From NCBI RefSeq assembly GCF_000426065.1, contig NZ_AUEQ01000009.1, positions 420,057-484,056 of the forward strand: a stretch of 64,000 nt of DNA, given 5' to 3'. Made by a program: the position numbers and the translations under genes. A model generated the notes under the pieces. That model ran no database searches. It was not told where the DNA came from and worked only from the letters and a program-made list of their open reading frames with translations. Within the stretch, counting starts at the first letter, position 1. Each line of letters begins with the position of its first letter. Below, one piece after another: positions 8,892 to 16,179 of the stretch. The stretch comes from Mycobacterium sp. URHD0025 (lineage in GTDB: Bacteria; Actinomycetota; Actinomycetes; Mycobacteriales; Mycobacteriaceae).

Positions 8892-10321
8892 CTCTTCAAC
8901 TGGACGACATCCAGGGCGTCATCCTGCATGGCTACGGCGCGCTGGACGACGCGGCGTTCCTGCTTCTGACGATCGACGACGTCGCGGCGGCCAAGCAGTG
9001 GCTGTCACAGCTTCCGTTGCGCGACAGCACAGTCCGGCCCGACGTCACCGACACCTGCACCAACATCGCCTTCACGCCGTCGGGACTGGCGCGGCTGGGG
9101 CTGCCACCAGAACACCTCGGAATGCTGGCCGGGGAGTTCCGCGAGGGTATGTCGGGCACCGAGCATCGCCGTCGGATTCTCGGCGACCACGGTGACAGCT
9201 CCCCCTCGAACTGGCGGTGGAACGGCGACGACATCCACGCGCTGTTGCTGCTCTACGCGCGTGACGCCGCCGCGGTGGCCGACCTGGAGAACAGTCACGA
9301 CCTGCCGGGCGCCGGTCTGCGCGTCGTCAGGCGGCTCGATTCGCTGACCCTCCCGGGGCGCAAAGAGCACTTCGGTTTTCGCGACGGGATATCGCAACCT
9401 CTGATCGACGGCTACGACGACGGCGGACCGGCGGGAAACACCGTGGCCCCAGGCGAATTCGTGCTCGGATATCCCAACGCCTACGGCCAGTACACCGACC
9501 GGCCGCTGGTGGATCCGGCTGCCGACCCGCGAGGCCTGCTGGCGGCTGCGGCCGATGCGCCGGCGCTGCGTGACCTCGGCAAGGACGGCAGCTACCTCGT
9601 CTTCCGGCAGCTCAAGCAGGACGTGGCCGGGTTCTGGAACAGCCTGGCCGAGCGATCCGCCGACGTGCTCGACCGGGTGCCTGCGTGTGTCGGGCTGGCA
9701 GCCAAGATGGTCGGTCGCTGGCCCAGTGGTGCGCCGCTGGTGAAAGCACCGACCGCCGATGATCCCGCACTCGCCGACGACAACGACTTCATGTACTTCC
9801 GGTCCGAAGATCCCGACGGTCTGAAATGCCCGATCGGCTCGCACCTGCGGCGGTCCAACCCACGCGATGCGCTCGACCCGGTACCCGGATCCGACCGGTC
9901 GATCGATGTGGGCAAGCGCCACCGCATCATTCGCCGCGGCCGGGCCTACGGTGCGCCCCTGGCGCCGTCCATGGACCCCGCCGACATGATCGGGGCCGGT
10001 GACGACGGCGCCGAACGAGGTCTGCACTTCATCTGCTTCAACAGCCAGCTCGGGCGGCAGTTCGAGTTCATCCAGCACACCTGGGTCAACAGCGCCAAGT
10101 TCGACGGCGGCTACGCCGAGGACGATCCGATCGCCGGTGCCCGCGGCACTGGAAACGGGAACGGGAACGGAAACGGTGACGGGCACGGGACATTCACGGT
10201 CCAGCAGGAGCCGATCCGCCGGCGCGTCACCGGCTTGCCCCGCTTTGTCCACACTGTCGGCGGCGCGTACTTCTTCATGCCCGGTGTGGCCGCCACGCGC
10301 TATCTCGCGGCCCTGCCATGA
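8888..10321 (+). CDS. DyP-type heme peroxidase
   Basis: 477 residues from the ATG at 8888, overlapping the upstream stop. It carries the DyP signature GFRDGISQP (catalytic Asp, about residue 165), the proximal heme His in CPIGSHLRRSNPRDA, the distal Arg region RHRIIRRGRAYG, and GLHFICFNSQLGRQFEFIQ. Length suits the longer DyP classes (C/D). There is no Tat signal, so it is probably cytosolic or partner-bound. Near residue 420 a Gly-Asn repeat, encoded by a hexanucleotide repeat, interrupts the C-terminal domain. It sits in one operon with an alpha-dioxygenase-like peroxidase, a DoxX protein and an F420-type oxidoreductase, suggesting a shared redox pathway. Confidence 0.92.
   Translation: MTLQLDDIQGVILHGYGALDDAAFLLLTIDDVAAAKQWLSQLPLRDSTVRPDVTDTCTNIAFTPSGLARLGLPPEHLGMLAGEFREGMSGTEHRRRILGDHGDSSPSNWRWNGDDIHALLLLYARDAAAVADLENSHDLPGAGLRVVRRLDSLTLPGRKEHFGFRDGISQPLIDGYDDGGPAGNTVAPGEFVLGYPNAYGQYTDRPLVDPAADPRGLLAAAADAPALRDLGKDGSYLVFRQLKQDVAGFWNSLAERSADVLDRVPACVGLAAKMVGRWPSGAPLVKAPTADDPALADDNDFMYFRSEDPDGLKCPIGSHLRRSNPRDALDPVPGSDRSIDVGKRHRIIRRGRAYGAPLAPSMDPADMIGAGDDGAERGLHFICFNSQLGRQFEFIQHTWVNSAKFDGGYAEDDPIAGARGTGNGNGNGNGDGHGTFTVQQEPIRRRVTGLPRFVHTVGGAYFFMPGVAATRYLAALP
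10151..10180 (+). repeat. Hexanucleotide repeat coding for (Gly-Asn)n in DyP gene
   Basis: Five imperfect tandem units of GGAAAC/GGGAAC/GGTGAC, read in frame as Gly-Asn or Gly-Asp pairs. A 6-bp unit keeps the frame when copy number changes, so the linker length could vary between strains without inactivating the enzyme. Confidence 0.75.
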
Positions 10322-10782
10322 CGTCCTGGCGGGAGTGGGCCCCGCTTCCTCTGCGACTGTTCCTCGGCGGCGGGCTGATCCTGCACGGCGGCATCAAGCT
10401 GTTCACGTCCGGCGGGCACGCCAACATCGCCCACCTCGTCGGCCGGCTCGGGGTGCCGTTCGCCGATATTGTCGGCTGGATCGTGGGCATCGTCGAATTC
10501 GGCGGTGGCCTCGGCATCCTGCTCGGGATCTTCTTCCGGCTCGCCACGGTGGTGAACGCGCTCAACGTCGCCGGCCTTTTGGTGCTCGGCTTCGTCGCGG
10601 GCGGAATCCCCGCGCCTCTGCCCGGCGGCGATCCGCTGCCCGGTTTCCGTGAGGCACTGCTGATCCTGGCGGGCGTGGTCAGCCTGCTGCTCAGCGGACC
10701 CGGCCGGCTTTCGCCGGCCGACAAGTCAGGAGGCCACCATGCACACCGACAACCTGAGCGGGATACCCCGGGTCGAGCTTGA
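10318..10782 (+). CDS. DoxX family membrane protein
   Basis: 154 residues starting at an ATG overlapping the DyP stop. Four hydrophobic helices and the motifs RLFLGGGLILHGGIKLF and GIVEFGGGLGILLGIFFRLAT are typical of DoxX/SURF4-like proteins. In mycobacteria a DoxX protein works with superoxide dismutase and a thiol transporter in a membrane redox complex (known for SodA-DoxX-SseA); whether this paralogue has such partners is inference, but two peroxidases upstream make a redox role plausible. The C-terminus overlaps the next gene by 44 bp. Confidence 0.85.
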   Translation: MTSWREWAPLPLRLFLGGGLILHGGIKLFTSGGHANIAHLVGRLGVPFADIVGWIVGIVEFGGGLGILLGIFFRLATVVNALNVAGLLVLGFVAGGIPAPLPGGDPLPGFREALLILAGVVSLLLSGPGRLSPADKSGGHHAHRQPERDTPGRA

Positions 10783-11287
10783 AACCAGGCCGCGGTGGAA
10801 GCGGGAACTGTCCTGGTGGATCGGAGGCAGGCTGTTCACCACCGACCGCGCCGCGACGTTCTGGCGGCGACGAGTCGCGCCGTTGGAGGCACCGGTGATG
10901 AAGGCGACCCGCGGGCGCGCGCGGATGAGTGTGGGCCTGCCGGTGCTGGTGCTGAACGCCACCGGAGCGCGTAGCGGCAAGCGGTACGAGGTCCCCCTGG
11001 CGTACTTCACCGAAGGCGATGACGTGGTGTTGATCGCCTCCAACTACGGGCGCGAACATCATCCGAACTGGTATCACAACCTGATCGCGCATCCGGAATG
11101 CGAACTGCACATCGGCCCGCACGGTGGCCGGTTCCTCGCGCGCGAGGCCACCGGGGCCGACCGCGACCGGCTCTATGCCATGGCTGCCGATCGGCTCAAC
11201 AAGGGCTGGAATGTGTACAAACAGCGCACCGACGGAATCCGCACCATCCCGGTGCTGCGGTTGTCGCCCGATGGCCGGCCGGGTTAA
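10739..11287 (+). CDS. Nitroreductase/deazaflavin (F420)-dependent oxidoreductase, Ddn-like
   Basis: 182 residues. The core (GLPVLVLNATGARSGKRYEVPL, then GREHHPNWYHNLIAHPECEL) is the signature of the Ddn/FDOR-A family, which uses F420H2 to reduce quinones or nitro compounds. A clear AGGAGG precedes the ATG. It is the last gene of the plus-strand peroxidase operon; its end overlaps the convergent TetR gene by 4 bp. A role regenerating a quinone or reducing a product of the peroxidases is inference. Confidence 0.9.
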   Translation: MHTDNLSGIPRVELETRPRWKRELSWWIGGRLFTTDRAATFWRRRVAPLEAPVMKATRGRARMSVGLPVLVLNATGARSGKRYEVPLAYFTEGDDVVLIASNYGREHHPNWYHNLIAHPECELHIGPHGGRFLAREATGADRDRLYAMAADRLNKGWNVYKQRTDGIRTIPVLRLSPDGRPG

Positions 11288-11841
11288 TCGCTGCGCTCGT
11301 AGATGTCTGAGGCGATCGCGATGGCGGTGTCGTTGCATTCCTCGTCGGTCAGCGCCAGGTCACCCATCATCGCCACGCTCCACGAGATCGTCAGCAGCGC
11401 CTGCCGGGCGTGGTACACCGCGACTGGTTCATGATCGGGTGCGGTCATGGCATCGGCCACACTCCGAAACTGATAGCGCAGGTCTGCTCCTACCCCGAGC
11501 CGGTTGAACGCCGCGTAATTCTCGTGCATGAACCGCGTCATCGCCCGACCGGTGCCGTGGAGGACGGTGCCGTACCTTCGCAGCACCTCGCGTCCGGTTT
11601 GCTTGCCCGGCGGTTGCCCGGCGGCCCACTCGAGGATCTCGTCCACACCGGTACGCAGATCGTCGGCGAGGCTCACCACGATGTCTTCTTTTGCCGGAAA
11701 GTGGTAGTAGACAGCCGCTTTCGTGATCCCGAGGCGCTCGGCTATCTGCCGGATCGAGGTCTGGTCATAGCCGTGGACGGAGAACAGTTCGAGCGCCACG
11801 GCACGGATCTTGTCGCGGGTATCGGTCCGTCGACCTGCCAT
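11284..11841 (-). CDS. TetR family transcriptional regulator
   Basis: 185 residues from the ATG at 11841, preceded by a GGAAGG-type site; upstream ATGs at 11856 and 11895 are possible but would extend the protein across an operator half-site. Residues 5-50 form the TetR helix-turn-helix (ALELFSVHGYDQTSIRQIAERLGITKAAVYYHF). The C-terminal ligand domain is divergent. It is convergent with the peroxidase operon and divergent from the methyltransferase gene, with a perfect palindrome between, so it likely represses itself and the methyltransferase. Confidence 0.92.
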   Translation of the reverse strand: MAGRRTDTRDKIRAVALELFSVHGYDQTSIRQIAERLGITKAAVYYHFPAKEDIVVSLADDLRTGVDEILEWAAGQPPGKQTGREVLRRYGTVLHGTGRAMTRFMHENYAAFNRLGVGADLRYQFRSVADAMTAPDHEPVAVYHARQALLTISWSVAMMGDLALTDEECNDTAIAIASDIYERSD

Positions 11842-11903
11842 GGAGGCCCCTTCCATTACTTGACGCCCGGCAAGGGATGAGCTTAGCGTGGGCACACCAT
11901 TAC

Positions 11904-11921
11904 TTACCTGCCGTCAGGTAA
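11904..11921. promoter_or_regulatory. Palindromic TetR operator
   Basis: TTACCTG-CCGT-CAGGTAA, a perfect 7-bp inverted repeat with a 4-bp spacer, lies between the divergent TetR and methyltransferase genes. A related half-site (GTCAAGTAATGG read on the minus strand, 11853-11864) lies just before the chosen TetR start. Size and position fit a TetR dimer site controlling both genes. Confidence 0.7.
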
Positions 11922-11947
11922 TGACGAGCCACTTCTGGGGGGATCGA

Positions 11948-12817
11948 ATGGACGAATCACAGCCGACCACCGCGTTGACCGGGCCGCCGCTCACCGCCGT
12001 CGGGGTCGCGGTCATCCGGGCCCGGGAAACCGAACGGGCCGACCGCCTCTACGCCGATCCGTACGCCGCCCGCTTCGTCGAGGCGGCACAGAAGGCATAT
12101 CTCGACCCAGGCGCTCCCGAGGGCGCCCCCAGCACCTGGGCGACGGTGATGCAGTTGGCCGAGGTGATGTACGAAGCCCGCACGATCGGTGTCCGCCTCG
12201 TCGACGACGCTTTGACCGAAGCCGCGGCGGCCGGGCGCACACAGATCGTGTTGATCGGGGCCGGACTGGACACCCATGCCTTCCGGCTGACCTGGCCTGA
12301 GCCCGTCAGGCTGTTCGAGATCGACCTGCCCCAGCTGTTCGCCTTCAAGGAACCGATCCTGCGCGACGCCGTCGCCACTTGCGAACGCCACATCATCGAG
12401 GCCGACCTCTCCGACCAGGGTTGGGCGGAATCCCTGGTGTCCAACGGGTTTGATCCCGCCACCCCCACGCACTGGGTCGACCACGCACTGATGACACTGC
12501 CGAGGGCCGCGGCTCGCGCCGGGGTCGAGGCGATCACGCGCCTGTCCGCACCGGGCAGCCGCTACGGATACCCGACGATGGGCAGCCAGAGCTTCAACAC
12601 CACCATGAACTCGGTGGCCGGTGCCGCGGAGCTGTACCGCAGCATGCCCAATGTCGACCGCGGCCTCGGTGATGACGCCCGGCAGTGGATCGAAAACCTG
12701 GGATGGTCAACGTCGTTCAACAGCTTCGCCGACCTTGCCGCGCGCTATCCCCGCAACATCGGTTCCGACACCGGCAGCGGAACCGTCACCGCCACCCGCC
12801 TGGGGACGCCGGCATGA
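11948..12817 (+). CDS. SAM-dependent methyltransferase (TIGR00027/leucine carboxyl methyltransferase-like)
   Basis: 289 residues from the ATG at 11948. It shows the mycobacterial class I methyltransferase family pattern: RARETERADRLYADPYAARFV near the N-terminus, the SAM site QIVLIGAGLDTHAFRL, and LFEIDLPQLFAFKEPIL. The family is greatly expanded in mycobacteria and its substrates are mostly unknown. It is divergent from a TetR gene with an operator between them. Its stop codon abuts the A-run of the hairpin at 12817-12854, next to the integrated element. Confidence 0.88.
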   Translation: MDESQPTTALTGPPLTAVGVAVIRARETERADRLYADPYAARFVEAAQKAYLDPGAPEGAPSTWATVMQLAEVMYEARTIGVRLVDDALTEAAAAGRTQIVLIGAGLDTHAFRLTWPEPVRLFEIDLPQLFAFKEPILRDAVATCERHIIEADLSDQGWAESLVSNGFDPATPTHWVDHALMTLPRAAARAGVEAITRLSAPGSRYGYPTMGSQSFNTTMNSVAGAAELYRSMPNVDRGLGDDARQWIENLGWSTSFNSFADLAARYPRNIGSDTGSGTVTATRLGTPA

Positions 12818-12854
12818 AAAAAACCCGCTACCTGCGATGGCAGGAAGCGGGTTT
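12817..12854 (-). terminator. Hairpin terminator left of the att site (original tRNA-Ser terminator)
   Basis: AAACCCGCT pairs with AGCGGGTTT, with an inner CCTGC/GCAGG stem. Read on the minus strand it is followed by a run of seven T, a classical terminator. Before insertion it would have lain directly downstream of tRNA-Ser(CGA). It may also stop the methyltransferase transcript on the plus strand. Confidence 0.7.
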
Positions 12855-12882
12855 ATGGCGGTGGCGGAGGGATTTGAACCCT
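12854..12882. repeat. Attachment site, left copy (tRNA-Ser 3' fragment)
   Basis: These 29 bases are identical to 23560-23588, the 3' part of the intact tRNA-Ser(CGA) gene (T arm, acceptor strand, CCA). After base 12882 the similarity to the tRNA stops abruptly. This is the displaced target duplicate created by integration into the tRNA 3' end. Confidence 0.93.
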
Positions 12883-12963
12883 ATTTACGCTCCAGGCCAG
12901 GCGTTCGGATATGCGTCAAGCTGCTAAAACACATATCGACAGTTCACGCGTGTTATCTGTAAC

Positions 12964-12992
12964 TGCGGCCAAATTGCGGCCAAATTGCGGCC
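12964..12992 (+). repeat. 11-bp tandem repeats near left att (possible integrase arm sites)
   Basis: TGCGGCCAAAT occurs twice in tandem (12964-12974, 12975-12985), followed by a partial third copy TGCGGCC. The same sequence with the same 11-bp period occurs at 23474-23491 near the other end. They lie about 82 and 69 bp from the two att copies, so in the excised circle they would flank attP on both sides. Confidence 0.6.
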
Positions 12993-13052
12993 GCGACTAC
13001 CCACCCAATGTGCTGTTGTCGCTACGGCCGGCAGTCGCCATGTCACGGTGAA

Positions 13053-13358
13053 GTGGTGACGCGAACGTACTCCCTCGCCGAAGTCGCAGCGGTCTATCTG
13101 CCACCCGAGTGGAAGGACGGCGTCCGTTGGCTCTCACGCCGACTCAACCGCGGAGAGATCCAGGGTTACAAAGTTGGCCGCGTTTGGCGGATGACCGAAG
13201 GCGACGTCGCAGCATTCGTCGAATCGCGGCGCAATCCAACGAAGCCCGCGGCCGGTTTCGCGGCCGCCGCATCAGCGAAGCCTGGCGGCAGCGTCATCGA
13301 CGGACTGTCCGAACGGTCAAGGCGTCGAGTGACGGAGTGCGAGACTGGCAGCAACTAG
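13053..13358 (+). CDS. Small helix-turn-helix (excisionase-like) DNA-binding protein
   Basis: About 101 residues from the GTG at 13053 (a second GTG at 13056 or an ATG at 13008 are alternatives). The segment TYSLAEVAAVYLPPEW, RRLNRGEIQGYKVGRVWRMTEGDVAAFVE is a MerR/excisionase-type winged helix: an N-terminal helix-turn-helix, then a K-V-G-R-x-W-R wing and the closing helix. It lies just inside the left att site and convergent with the nuclease gene (4-bp overlap). It may act as a recombination directionality factor or a local regulator. Confidence 0.65.
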   Translation: MVTRTYSLAEVAAVYLPPEWKDGVRWLSRRLNRGEIQGYKVGRVWRMTEGDVAAFVESRRNPTKPAAGFAAAASAKPGGSVIDGLSERSRRRVTECETGSN

Positions 13359-14320
13359 GGGCAGCGGTTCAGTGATGTCATGTCGATGAAGATTCCCGGT
13401 GACGACTCAACGACGCAGCCAATGTCGAGTTGCTCGAGCAATTCGACCAGATCGGCGGCCGGCGACTCCGGCAACAAGACGGCCAAACTCGAATCGCCGA
13501 CATATCGCCCGTAATCGAGGACCTGGCCGATAGCCAAACGAACGCTCATCCGCTCGGCGGATCCCTTGGCTTCGTACAAGATGTTGTCGGAGATATCCGC
13601 GAGGTCGCTGTACAGCGTGGCTGATCCAACCGGATTGATCCGGTAACGCATGACTTCCCGATGATGAGCTTCGAGATATGCCTTGAAGCGGTCCGTCAAT
13701 TGCGCCTCACGCTGAACTACCGTCCCGCTAACCGACTTCTCAACTTCGGAGTTCTCGATGTTGACCACTGCGACCGGGACAGAGTCCACAGCGACGGTGG
13801 CTATTTCCGCGGCCTGGCCAGCGCCTTCGATAGTGCTGACGTGTGGATCCCCCTCGGCAACCACGACGCCGATCGGTAGCAACCGAAACACGAAAACATT
13901 GCGCGGGACACCGTCGGTGCCTGGCGCCCTCCGGATGAAGTACGGAAGGTCTGGGTCAACTGAAAACTGTCCGACGTACTGATGAATGCGTGCGTCGCTG
14001 CCGGGGACATTGCCGACCGCTACGAACAGCCTCAGCGCAGTGCCGTTGGTTTGATGGTCGGCGATCGCGCGGTTGCCCCGGACCATCTGCTGATCGCCGA
14101 TCTTGCCCTCGCCGGTGTAGTAGTACACCTGCTGCGACACATCCCAGCCGTCGAAGTCGTAGCCGTTGGCAGCAGCCTTGCCATGATCCGAGTAGACAAG
14201 AACATTCGGCGTGGTACTCGAGCCCGTGATGCCTGCTTGAGCATTGCCCTTGTAGACACCGTGGATTTGTTCCCTGACAAGGATCTCTCCGGGTTGCACG
14301 CTCCACATCGGCGAAGTCAT
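13355..14320 (-). CDS. SRA-domain, PD-(D/E)XK modification-dependent (type IV) restriction endonuclease
   Basis: 321 residues from the ATG at 14320. Residues 10-160 resemble the SRA/YDG-like domain of ScoMcrA-type enzymes: VYKGNAQAGI, then YYYTGEGKIGDQQMVRGNRAIADH. Residues 205-310 resemble a PD-(D/E)XK nuclease with an acidic SDLAD, then E250-x-K252, and Q266VLDYGRY. Such enzymes bind modified bases (5-methylcytosine or phosphorothioate) and cut the DNA, protecting against modified phage. Both domains appear complete. It sits at the cargo end of the integrated element, facing the excisionase-like gene. The modification recognised cannot be told from sequence. Confidence 0.8.
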   Translation of the reverse strand: MTSPMWSVQPGEILVREQIHGVYKGNAQAGITGSSTTPNVLVYSDHGKAAANGYDFDGWDVSQQVYYYTGEGKIGDQQMVRGNRAIADHQTNGTALRLFVAVGNVPGSDARIHQYVGQFSVDPDLPYFIRRAPGTDGVPRNVFVFRLLPIGVVVAEGDPHVSTIEGAGQAAEIATVAVDSVPVAVVNIENSEVEKSVSGTVVQREAQLTDRFKAYLEAHHREVMRYRINPVGSATLYSDLADISDNILYEAKGSAERMSVRLAIGQVLDYGRYVGDSSLAVLLPESPAADLVELLEQLDIGCVVESSPGIFIDMTSLNRCP

Positions 14321-14475
14321 CGGGCGATCGTAGGTCGCGGCACCGACATGTCCAGGCGCAGCGCAGCTCCTGGCGGATGTTCCAGCGAGTGTCGACAGCT
14401 CGTCCACCACCGGCTGACGACTTTTAGACGGCACGTTGCCACAAGATTGTCGGCAGGCCCGCTTACTGTGTCCTT

Positions 14476-15294
14476 GTGGGGCAGGCAGGTGCGGTGAGTG
14501 GCGGCGAGGCCGTGTTGGCAAAGCTGACGACGTACAAGACGGCCCTGTTCGCGTCACTCGTAGTGATCGCGGGAATCGGCCTAATGTGGCTTTCCAACAA
14601 GGGCTGGTTCGACTCTCACAAAGCTGTGCAAGCCACCGCGAACCAGGTTGGTGGGCTCCTCGTTACGACAGGCGGGCTCGCCATCCTGTGGGACCTTCGA
14701 GCCAAAAGAGACTTCATGCAGGAGGTCCTTGAGAAGGTACGGATTTCGTCCGACGTGACCGCCGCCGGCATTGACCGCGTGACGATGAAGTGGATGGACA
14801 TTCCGTGGGATGACCTTTTCAAGAACTCGAAACAGGTATCAGTCTTCATTTCGTATGGAGGCAGTTGGCGCAAGAATAATTGGGCGTCGATCGAAAAATT
14901 TGTCGGAGTCAAGGGCAATTCGCTCAGGTTGTTCCTGCCAGATCCCAATGACGAAGCAACCATGCAAGTGCTCGCGAAGCGCTACGACTACACGCCACAG
15001 AAAGTTCAAGACAACGTTGTCGAGACGACGGAGGAGTTCGCGAAGCTGGGGATAGCGGGCGCGGATGTTCGCATCTACTACCGCGCAGGCGATCCCACCT
15101 ACACGTCTTACTGCTTCGACGACAAGGTGCTAGTGACCCTGTACGCAAACAGACGACGGCGCGGCGATGTACCAACACTGCTGGTGGGACAAGGTACGTT
15201 CCACGATTTCTTCAAAGAAGATCTCACTGCGATCGAGAATCAGAGCACGCCGGTCGCATTGGCCGACGTAATCAAAGGCGGTACGAATGGTTGA
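14476..15294 (+). CDS. Two-TM membrane-anchored protein with C-terminal cytosolic domain, possible defence effector/sensor
   Basis: 272 residues from a GTG at 14476 (GTG 14494 is an alternative). Two hydrophobic helices (about residues 22-39 and 56-73) are followed by about 190 soluble residues. The tail has the order SVFISYGGSW, SLRLFLPDPND, VRIYYRAGDPTYTSYCFDDKVLVTLY and GQGTFHDFF, resembling PLD-fold/DUF5919-like domains that have lost the HKD residues; this is pattern resemblance only. It overlaps the DEDDy exonuclease gene by 8 bp, so the two form one operon. A+T-rich codons are commoner here than in the core genes. No known defence system with this pair comes to mind. Confidence 0.75.
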   Translation: MGQAGAVSGGEAVLAKLTTYKTALFASLVVIAGIGLMWLSNKGWFDSHKAVQATANQVGGLLVTTGGLAILWDLRAKRDFMQEVLEKVRISSDVTAAGIDRVTMKWMDIPWDDLFKNSKQVSVFISYGGSWRKNNWASIEKFVGVKGNSLRLFLPDPNDEATMQVLAKRYDYTPQKVQDNVVETTEEFAKLGIAGADVRIYYRAGDPTYTSYCFDDKVLVTLYANRRRRGDVPTLLVGQGTFHDFFKEDLTAIENQSTPVALADVIKGGTNG

Positions 15295-15916
15295 GATCCA
15301 ATACGTCGATCTAGTCAAGGGCGACGTTTCCTCAGACTTCGAAACAGCTGTCCGGGATGCCGGGACAGTAGCGTGGGACATTGAAACCAGCGGTCTCGAT
15401 TGGCGGCTTGACCGCATTGGCACCTGCCAGCTGCATGTGCGCCACGTAGGGACACAGATCATCCGGATGGATGGGCACCAACCCGAGCGGCTTCGGGAGC
15501 TCCTCACGTCTGAGCATGTTCGAAAGGTTTTCCACCACGCGCCTTTTGACCTTCGGTTCATGCGCCATCATTGGAAGGCCAGCGCACGAAGTGTGGCGTG
15601 CACCAAGATCTTGTCGAAGATAGTTCGACCGGAGGCGGACGGCCGTGAGCACAGCCTCAAGCCCACTCTGGAGCGGTTCCTCGGAGTAGTGCTCGACAAG
15701 AGCCAACAGACCTCCAACTGGTTGTCAACTACTTACACAGCTGAGCAACTCAATTACGCGTCACGCGACGTCGAATACCTGGTGCCGTTGTTCGACACGT
15801 TGATGGACGAGGCACGGGCCAGCGGTGTGGCTGACATCGCTGAGCGGACATTCGAATATCTACCTATCCGCGTCGAGACTGATATACGCGGATGTGGCGA
15901 CGTATTCGATTACTGA
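15287..15916 (+). CDS. RNase D-like DEDDy 3'-5' exonuclease
   Basis: 209 residues. All DEDDy motifs are present: D31-I-E33 (WDIETSG), D88 (HHAPFDLRFM) and Y157-x3-D161 (YASRDVEYL). The single exonuclease domain, without HRDC domains, is shorter than housekeeping RNase D (about 370-430). It overlaps the upstream membrane-protein gene by 8 bp. Cargo location in an integrated element suggests the pair acts in defence or in element maintenance; whether it degrades tRNA, mRNA or DNA is unknown. Confidence 0.85.
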   Translation: MVEIQYVDLVKGDVSSDFETAVRDAGTVAWDIETSGLDWRLDRIGTCQLHVRHVGTQIIRMDGHQPERLRELLTSEHVRKVFHHAPFDLRFMRHHWKASARSVACTKILSKIVRPEADGREHSLKPTLERFLGVVLDKSQQTSNWLSTTYTAEQLNYASRDVEYLVPLFDTLMDEARASGVADIAERTFEYLPIRVETDIRGCGDVFDY

Positions 15917-16130
15917 TCCAGAGAACACGTCGCCAGAGGCGCGTGCGCAACGCGTCGCTGAGCTCAAACGCATATATGTCGAAGGCCGGGCCGCCAGCGT
16001 GGGCGCACCTAATCCGTACCGCGGTCAGCACGTGAACGCTGCCGTGTGGCGCGCCGGCTATCGACGCATGCTTGACGACAGGCTCGTCGCTTCGCCGGCG
16101 CGGCAGGACTATCTACGTCGGAAAGACTGA
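15894..16130 (+). CDS. Small protein, possibly ribosome-modulation-factor-like
   Basis: About 78 residues if started at the GTG at 15894, inside the end of the exonuclease gene; the open frame extends up to 15825. The centre reads YVEGRAASVGAPNPYRGQ, then AAVWRAGYRRML, a pattern like the RMF-type small proteins of phages (G-R-x-A, N-P-Y, W-x-x-G-Y). No good ribosome binding site is visible, so the start is uncertain. It is the last plus-strand gene of the cargo region. Confidence 0.5.
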   Translation: MATYSITDPENTSPEARAQRVAELKRIYVEGRAASVGAPNPYRGQHVNAAVWRAGYRRMLDDRLVASPARQDYLRRKD

Positions 16131-16179
16131 TCCGAAGACTGGAATCGACTGCGCCTCTGTTCTGCTGGTCTTCCGCGGG

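Noticed and set aside
12854..12882. A separate tRNA gene
   Set aside because: Only the 3' part of tRNA-Ser is present; it is an att duplicate, not a functional tRNA.
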